The translations under genes and the position numbers were made by a program. Under the pieces are notes generated by a model, which saw only the letters and a program-made list of their open reading frames with translations, was not told the origin of the DNA and ran no database searches. Shown piece after piece: positions 57,995 through 64,000 of a DNA stretch of 64,000 bases (positions are counted from its first letter, which is position 1; each line of letters begins with the position of its first letter). Source of the DNA: Macrostomum hystrix (Eukaryota; Platyhelminthes; Macrostomidae); the NCBI GenBank assembly GCA_950097015.1, contig CATNEN010000002.1, positions 3,038,001-3,102,000 of the forward strand, read 5' to 3'.

Positions 57995-60900
57995 TTACTT
58001 GTACCGCTTACGCTTGTCACGGGCAGCTCTAGGATGGCGTCTCAGTGCCACGGCATCATTTTCCTGACCAGTATCCTGGCCGACAGGCGGAGGCGGGCCG
58101 GCAGGCGAAGGCGGGCCGGCAGGCGGGCCGGCAGGCGGGCCGGCAGGCGGGCCGGCAGGCGGGCCGGCAGGCGGGCTGGCAGGCGGGCCGGCAGGCGGGC
58201 CGGCAGGCGGGCCGGCAGGTGGAAACATTGGTCGGAGCTGAGTCACGTGTCACATGCAGGACTGTTGGCCTCGTCGTAGGATGCAGGTGTCGCCTCGAAC
58301 CTCTTCTACCGTCCACGGCTGGGTCTCGAATGGCAGCTGAGTTTTGATGCGTGCCTGCTGCTTTCGGAGAACCATTGTGCCGGGAACTACTCTGTGCTCC
58401 TTGGCGGTGTTGCGCTTGTCAAAGGCTCGCTTCATTTCGCGCGTGTACTGCCGACTCCAGTCCCTCACGGCTTGATGGTCGAATCCAGTCACAGTTGGCT
58501 GCCGACTAGCCGGGATTCCGTCGTTGATCGCCCTGCCCATGAGTAGCTCGGCCGGGGTGCGTCCTGTGGCTCTGTGTGGCGTGGTGCGGAATGCCAGTAG
58601 CCAGTCGTCTAGAGCCTCTCTCCAGTTCCGGCCCTCAGCAATCGCCGTCTTGATCACCTTGCCAATGCTGCGGTTGACACGTTCGGTGGCTCCGTTGGAC
58701 TCCGGGTGCAGTGGACAGATAAGCCGGTGATGAACTCCATATGCGGTGAGGAAGTTACGAAATTCAGCGGAGTTGAAGGGCGGTCCGTTGTCGGTAATGA
58801 CCTCCGCGGGGATTCCGTGGCGACTGAAGAGCCGTCTCAGGTGCGGTGTCACGCTGCCGGCCGTGGTTGACTGCATTACGTCGACTTCTAGGTACTTGGA
58901 GTACAAGTCGGTGGTGACGAGCAGCATGTGACCTTGCACCGGACCGTAGAAGTCCATGCCGAGCAGCTGCCAAGGCCCGTCGGGCATTTCCGTCGGCTTT
59001 AGAGGCGTCTGGTGCACGTGCGTTGCTGCTGCCTGACAGTAGATGCAGCACTTGACAAAGACTTCGCAGTCGCTGTACATTTTTGGCCACCAGACCTTGG
59101 TTTGCAGGCGCTTTAGAGTCCTGTCCGCCCCGAGGTGTCCGGTGTGAGCCAGCTGCAGGATCGGCCTCCGCAGTGCCTCGGGGATGACGATGAGATCTCC
59201 ACGAAGCAGGACGCCGTCGTTCTCGGTTAGTTCGCTGCTGATGGACTTGAATGAGCGTTGCACCGGGCTGAGAGTGTTCCAGTTGCCGGTTCTGATCGCG
59301 CCGAGTGCGGCCTGCATTTCCGCATCAGTTCTTGCAGCCTCTCTGATCTGTTGGATTGTGAAGCCCTTTGGCACGGCACCAGTTGACACAGCGTTGACGT
59401 GGGCTTCATCGAGGACCTCGCCGATGTTTGGCCTCGACTCTGGCAGCGGCTGGCGGCTGAGCAGATCGGCTGGATTTGCTGGTCCCGGCCTGTACAACAG
59501 AGTAAAGCGGAGGTGCTGGATGCGGAGGGCCATTCGCTCGATCCGCGGCGGCGGGCGGGACCCCGGCTTGAACAGTGGAACTAGGGGCCGGTGGTCCGTC
59601 ACAACGGTGAAGTTCGGGTCGCCTGCCAGGTAATGTTCGAATTTCAGGCAGGCGAACTTGATGGCCAGCGCCTCCCGCTCGATCTGCGCATACCGCTGCT
59701 CCACCGGCGACAGAGCTCTGCTGGCATAGGCCACGGGACGGCTGCTGCCGTCTGGCTGCTTCTGGGTGAGAATGGCGCCGAGTCCGATCGGAGATGCGTC
59801 CACCAGGAGCTCCGTGTGCCGCTTGCGATCGAAGAATGCTAGCGTGTCGGCGTTGGCAATCGCACTTTTGATGCTGTTGAATGCCTTGGTGTGGCTGGCG
59901 GTCCAATCCCACGGCTGGCCCTTTTTAGTCAGTTGGCGCAGCGGGGCTGACACGTCAGCGTATCCAGAAATGAACTTCGCCAGAAAGTTTGCTGTGCCAA
60001 GGAATGACCGTATTTCTGAGACATTGGCGGGCTGCCGGAAGTCCTGCATTGCTTGGATCTTCTCGGCAGCTGGTTGGATGCCCTTGGCTGACAGATGCAT
60101 TCCGAGGAAGTCGACTGCTGGCTTGGCGAACTTGCACTTGTCTTTGTTCAACGTGATGCCAAACTCGCGGAGGCGTTGAAGACATACATTCAGTCTTTCA
60201 TGATGTTGTTTGATATCTGCGGCGTACACGATGACATCGTCGTGGACCCACCTGACGCCGTCGATGCCGCTGAGGATGCCTAGCATAACCCGTTGAAGGA
60301 TTTCTGAGGCGTTGGTAAATCCCATGCTCAGCGGCTTCAGTCGCATCAGTCCGAGCGGCGTGCTGAATGTGAACAGATATCGGCTGTCTTCGTGCACGGG
60401 GATCTGATAGAAAGCTTTCCGGATGTCAAGCTCGCTGAAAAGCTTGGCTCCAGACATCTCCTCGGTGACTTCGTCCAGTGTCGGGATCTGCTGCTTTTCC
60501 GGAACAACGAAGGCGTTCAGGTCGCGAAGGTCTTGGCAGAGCCTGACGCCGCCGTCCGCCTTGGGCACTACGACCATGCGTGCCACCCAGGCGCTGGGTC
60601 CCTTGACTGCTTCGATGATATCCTGTCGCTCCAATTCCTTCAGCTCGTCCACCACGGTTGCTCTTAGATGCGCCGCTACCCGGGAAGGCGCGTGGCAGAC
60701 TGGAACGGCGTCGCCTGACAGCTGCACTTTCACCTGGACGCCCTTGATGCATCCGATGCCTTCGAAGACTTCTCTGTGACGGTGCAGGATGTCTTGCAGC
60801 TGCGGTGACAGGCTCGCTGTGCTGTTTGAGTGCACGGCTTCCGTCCCGCTCGAATCGGGGCGCTGGATTTTGAGCACTCCGAGTCTGAATGCGGGCTCGC

Positions 60901-62059
60901 GACCGAGAATCGTCAGGCCGTCACCATCCATGATGTAGAACGGAATGACAGTGCTGGCTGATCCAACGTGGACTTGTAAGTCGGAGACACCAAGGATCTT
61001 CAGCGGTGAAGCGCAACCGTAGGCTCGCACCTCGGATTTTGGAGCTCGCAGATGCGGCCGGCTGAGCGTCTTGAAGGTGCATTTGCTCATAATGCTGCAG
61101 CTAGCTCCGCTATCAATCATCATCGAGAGCTGCTGATCTCCCACTTGGACTTTCAGCGAGACGTCGGGCGGATAGATGCCTTCCCTGTGTAGTGTGAACA
61201 CGTCTTGGCTGGAGGTGTCTCCAGGAGCTGTACTGTATGCGTTGGCGTGAATCTGCTGTTGGACTCTGTTGCTGCTTAACCGCGGCTGGCGGCAGGCCTT
61301 TGCTAGGTGGTTTGGCTTGCCACAGTTGTGGCAGATTTTGTCCTTGGCTGCGTCACAGGAAGCGTGGCCGCGCTCGCCGCAGCGGTAGCAGGTCTGTGAC
61401 TGGCTCTGCCTGGCCTCGCTGTGTGGTCTGCGTTTGTCTGACGCTGTTTGGCTTCTATTGGCCACGCTGGCCACCTGCGACTCGGTGGTCTTCTCCATCT
61501 CAGCAGCCTGTTCTTCCGCAGCTTCGAATGCTCTGGCCTTCCGCAGCGCGTCTTCCAGTGAGATGTTTGCTTCCTGGAGCAGCCGTCTGCGCAGCTTGTC
61601 GGAGGTGCATGTAGCAACAAGTTGGTCTCGGATGAGGGAGTCGCGTAAGTCGCCGAATTCACATGGTTCAGCAGCCGTCCGCAGTCTGCTGTACCAAGCT
61701 TCGATTTTCTCACCAGATTGTTGAACACACAGACGGAACTGGTATCGAGCGTAAACGGTGTTCTTTCTATCGTCGAAGTGTTGCTTCAGCCCCTTGAAGA
61801 TTGTCTGCAGTGTGTGCTCCTGCTCCTGGCCGTCGGCGTCAGACCTGGGCTTTGGTAGTTCCCGAATGATGTCCGAGACTTCCTTTCCGGCCGTGTAGCA
61901 GAGCAGCTTGCATTTTTGGTTTTCATTGGCAATTGCAGATGCCTCAATAAAGTCTGCGAATCGCGCTGACCATTCGTTCCAACGTTTGCCTGCGTTGTGC
62001 GGGTCATGAGTAATGAGAAATGGCTCGGGTGGAGGTAGAGAAACGTAGCTTGTGGCCAT
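57995..62059 (-). CDS. Gag-Pol polyprotein of gypsy-type retrotransposon, with one in-frame stop near the end
   Basis: From the ATG at 62059 the frame is open for 1269 residues to a TGA at 58250-58252, then open again in the same frame to 57995. Order of parts, residues approximate: gag capsid-like 15-180; CCHC knuckles about 223-260 (the second is CHNCGKPNHLAKAC; the first has unusual spacing); protease MMIDSGAS about 315; reverse transcriptase with FSELDIRKAFYQIPV and VHDDVIVYA about 500-660; RNase H with VDASP about 750; integrase HHCC and DDE (MDFYG, TDNGPPF, ERVNRS) about 990-1125. No separate env and no chromodomain are seen. The stop falls after the integrase core, before HVTQLRP and a proline-rich PPAG repeat. 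The first 28 upstream codons lack an ATG. Confidence 0.88.
58085..58222. repeat. 12-bp GC-rich array (PPAG codons) in the 3' part of the gypsy element
   Basis: Units GGCGGGCCGGCA, about eleven copies. On the minus strand they read Pro-Pro-Ala-Gly in the frame that continues past the TGA at 58250. It is the only array in the window that lies inside a likely protein-coding frame of a mobile element. Confidence 0.85.
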
Positions 62060-62093
62060 GCCCCGCGTTGGCTGCGATGGCTTGCGATGCCAC

Positions 62094-62323
62094 TGTAGGA
62101 ACTGAGAAATGCGACTGTTTGTAGTCGATAGCCGAAATGTCACAAGAGCGATTTCAATGCGATTCAGTATATTTTATAACAGCCGAGTTGAGCTGGGGTG
62201 GCGGCTAAAGCCGCACCCCGTACATCAGTTAACGTGCGTGCCAAGGGGGGTAGAAAGGTGGCAGAGAGAAAGACGCAGAACGCCGCCAACCCCACGCACG
62301 CGTGACGGCTGGCGCCGCCTACA
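62094..62323 (-). repeat. 5' LTR of the complete gypsy element (230 bp)
   Basis: Same ends and length as 3166-3395, differing from it at one or two bases. It is followed by ATTCT of the host array. Confidence 0.93.
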
Positions 62324-62480
62324 ATTCTCTCCCCACTCCATTCTCTCCCCACTCTCCATTTTCTCCCCACTCTTTCTTCTCTCCCCACTCCATTCTCTCC
62401 CCACTCTCCATTTTCTCCCCACTCTCCATTTTCTCCCCACTCTCCATTTTCTCCCCACTCCATTCTCTCCTCATTGCTCT
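62324..62480. repeat. CT-rich tandem array (copy 2)
   Basis: Continuation of the array at 57467-57655, disrupted by the gypsy insertion. It corresponds to 3396-3566 but is one 18-bp unit shorter (the offset changes from 58928 to 58910). Confidence 0.85.
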
Positions 62481-63305
62481 TTTTCCAGATTGTGTGGACT
62501 CTGGCAGCATTATTTTATTTTATTTCCATTTTCCCGTGAGGAAATCGAATTTAATTTTGTCCGTGTGCGTACTGTACTACATGTGCGAATTCTTTTAGCA
62601 GTGTCATTTTCCAATTAGTTATACTCTTGAGCACACTCTGAGAGTACTAGGCACTGCCGTGTTTATTTTCTAACTTTTTAAACTTTTATTTTCTTGGTTC
62701 CAGTGCGTTTTTTTACTTGAGCTGCCTCTTTGTTTCTGTAAAATTCTTCAGCGAGATAAACTTTACAAATTGCCGACGGATATGTTTGAGCTGGTACAGT
62801 GCGTTGAGCAGTAGGCGCGTTTTTCTGCGGCCATTTCTTCCTGTCTGCGGACAGGAGAAAACCGATCCCATTGTGCCTACTTACATAGTAGTGGCATTAG
62901 TATTTTGAAACCGACTGTTCGTATTTTTTCCATTGCGATTTTTATTTTACAAATCTAATCCCAATTTTAGTCCCAATTTTTCAGCAGTTTTTTCTAAATG
63001 CTAGCCGTCAACTAATTACAAATGTATCTTTGCTCAATTCAGAGTGTGTGCATGCGTGCCAGACCCAATGCTATTCCCATTTTGTCGAACTGTCCTAGCT
63101 GCCATTATTCGCCAGTTCGTATTTCCTTAGTCTTTTATTTTTCCAATTCAGCCTAATTCTAATTTACAGTATTTTTATTCACCTTACTACAAGTAGTAAA
63201 CGACTTGAAGTCAATCCTAATTTGCTTAAAACTTCTGGTTTGATTATGAAAACATTTCTGTGAAAAGTCTTACACAATAATTTCTTTCCTTTTATTCGGT
63301 TACCC
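62481..63305. other. Spacer of the duplicated end block (copy 2)
   Basis: Matches 3567-4385 with about ten substitutions. No gene recognised. Confidence 0.6.
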
Positions 63306-63560
63306 GGATTGGACACCAACCCGTACCCTTCGCCCGAAAACTGACCCGGATTGGACACCAACCCGTACTCTTCGGCCGAAAACTGACCCGGATTGGACAC
63401 CAACCCGTACTCTTCGCCCGAAAACTGACCCGGACTGGACACCAACCCGTACTCTTCGCCCGAAAACTGACCCGGATTGGACACCAATCCGTACTCTTTG
63501 CACGGAAACTGACCCGGATTGGACACCAATCCGTACTCTTCGCCCGGAAACTGATCCGGA
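63306..63560. repeat. 42-bp hairpin-bearing array (copy 2)
   Basis: About six units, against about eleven at 4386-4880. It is followed by a segment (63561-63620) absent from copy 1, then by a shared region through 63840. Confidence 0.85.
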
Positions 63561-63840
63561 TAGACAGCCCAGAGCATTCAGTACTTTTCGGGTCAAACTT
63601 CCGGTAATCTGTGTTCTCCGATCCGGTGTTTCGTCCCGGAACGTTTTTAGCTGATCCGGCTACCAGTTTTGGAACGAAAAAAGTATGAACGGCCGGATCA
63701 CGAACGAAATCCGGAGTACATTGTAAACTTTCGTCACTTTTTCGAGCCAATTTACCGGATCACAATACATTACAGAATAGGAAAAATTTCCGGGTGAAGA
63801 CAAAAATTTCCGGGCCAAGTTTCCGGGCGAATTTTTTGAC

Positions 63841-63990
63841 GGGAGGGCTGGTTCTACTAATCTACCATAGACTACTAGTCAGGGCTGGTTCTACTAATCT
63901 ACCATAGACTACTAGTCAGGGCTGGTTCTACTAATCTACCATAGACTACTAGTCAGGGCTGGTTCTACTAATCTACCATAGATCTATGGT
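63841..63990. repeat. 37-bp array (copy 2), ending in a palindrome
   Basis: About four units. The last one turns into the 20-bp perfect palindrome CTACCATAGATCTATGGTAG near 63974-63993, which copy 1 lacks. Confidence 0.8.
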
Positions 63991-64000
63991 AGAATCCTCA

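Larger units (their letters stand above)
57656..62323 (-). mobile_element. Ty3/gypsy-type LTR retrotransposon, complete (4668 bp)
   Basis: LTRs are 57656-57884 (3') and 62094-62323 (5'), ending TGTAG/CTACA. The 5-bp target-site duplication ATTCT is at 57651-57655 and 62324-62328. A purine-rich tract (minus strand CCTTTGGGGGGGAGAAG) directly precedes the 3' LTR, as expected for a polypurine tract. A TGG two bases inside the 5' LTR may start the primer-binding site. The two LTRs differ at about three positions in 230, so the insertion is young. One gag-pol frame fills the interior. Confidence 0.93.

Noticed and set aside
58034-58347. Arginine/alanine-rich plus-strand frames (RRAG repeats)
   Set aside because: Antisense of the Pro-Pro-Ala-Gly array in the gypsy element.
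1-64000. CRISPR array among the many spaced repeats
   Set aside because: All arrays are head-to-tail minisatellites without unique spacers, and the genome is eukaryotic.

Overview
The window reads as metazoan nuclear DNA. Genes are split by GT-AG introns, the conserved proteins are animal-type (POLD1, THOC5, SCP2, MED15, WSC), and the spaces between them hold LTR and non-LTR retrotransposons, tRNA-derived SINEs, small DNA transposons and at least fifteen different tandem arrays. A lophotrochozoan, possibly a free-living flatworm such as Macrostomum, fits this repeat load and the possible trans-splice acceptors just upstream of several start codons. That placement is an inference; nothing here proves the species.

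Left end (1-5400). This holds the 5' part of a minus-strand Ty3/gypsy-type element (partial gag-pol and one LTR), then an 18-bp, a 42-bp and a 37-bp tandem array. The same block returns at 58929-64000, so both ends of the window lie in one recent duplication about 58.9 kb apart.

Housekeeping block (5424-20612, all minus strand). DNA polymerase delta catalytic subunit (seven exons, C-terminus not in the window), THOC5 (four exons) and a small SCP2 sterol-carrier protein (three exons). All six complete POLD1 introns, the visible part of the seventh, and two of three THOC5 introns hold their own tandem array. POLD1 and THOC5 are separated by 52 units of a 30-bp repeat in perfect register.

Middle (20613-41843). 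An AT-rich stretch without recognisable genes holds a mariner-type MITE. A secreted WSC-domain gene follows (minus), then the first giant ankyrin-repeat gene (plus). Between the two ankyrin genes lies a repeat mosaic: direct repeats, a long-TIR foldback element and a dead RTE-like non-LTR retrotransposon with target-site duplications.

Right half (41844-64000). The second giant ankyrin gene is a tandem paralogue with the same three-exon structure and intron phases. MED15 (minus, with a KIX-like region and polyglutamine) follows, with two extra copies of its KIX region downstream. Next comes a two-exon gene with a possible BEN domain whose intron holds a SINE with a perfect 12-bp target-site duplication. 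A complete 4.67-kb gypsy element with both LTRs and a 5-bp target-site duplication comes next, then the duplicated arrays.

There is no operon-like cooperation. Polymerase delta (replication), THO (mRNP export) and Mediator (transcription) are unrelated nuclear machines that happen to be neighbours. Exon boundaries were placed by hand from splice signals, reading-frame phase and similarity to known families.
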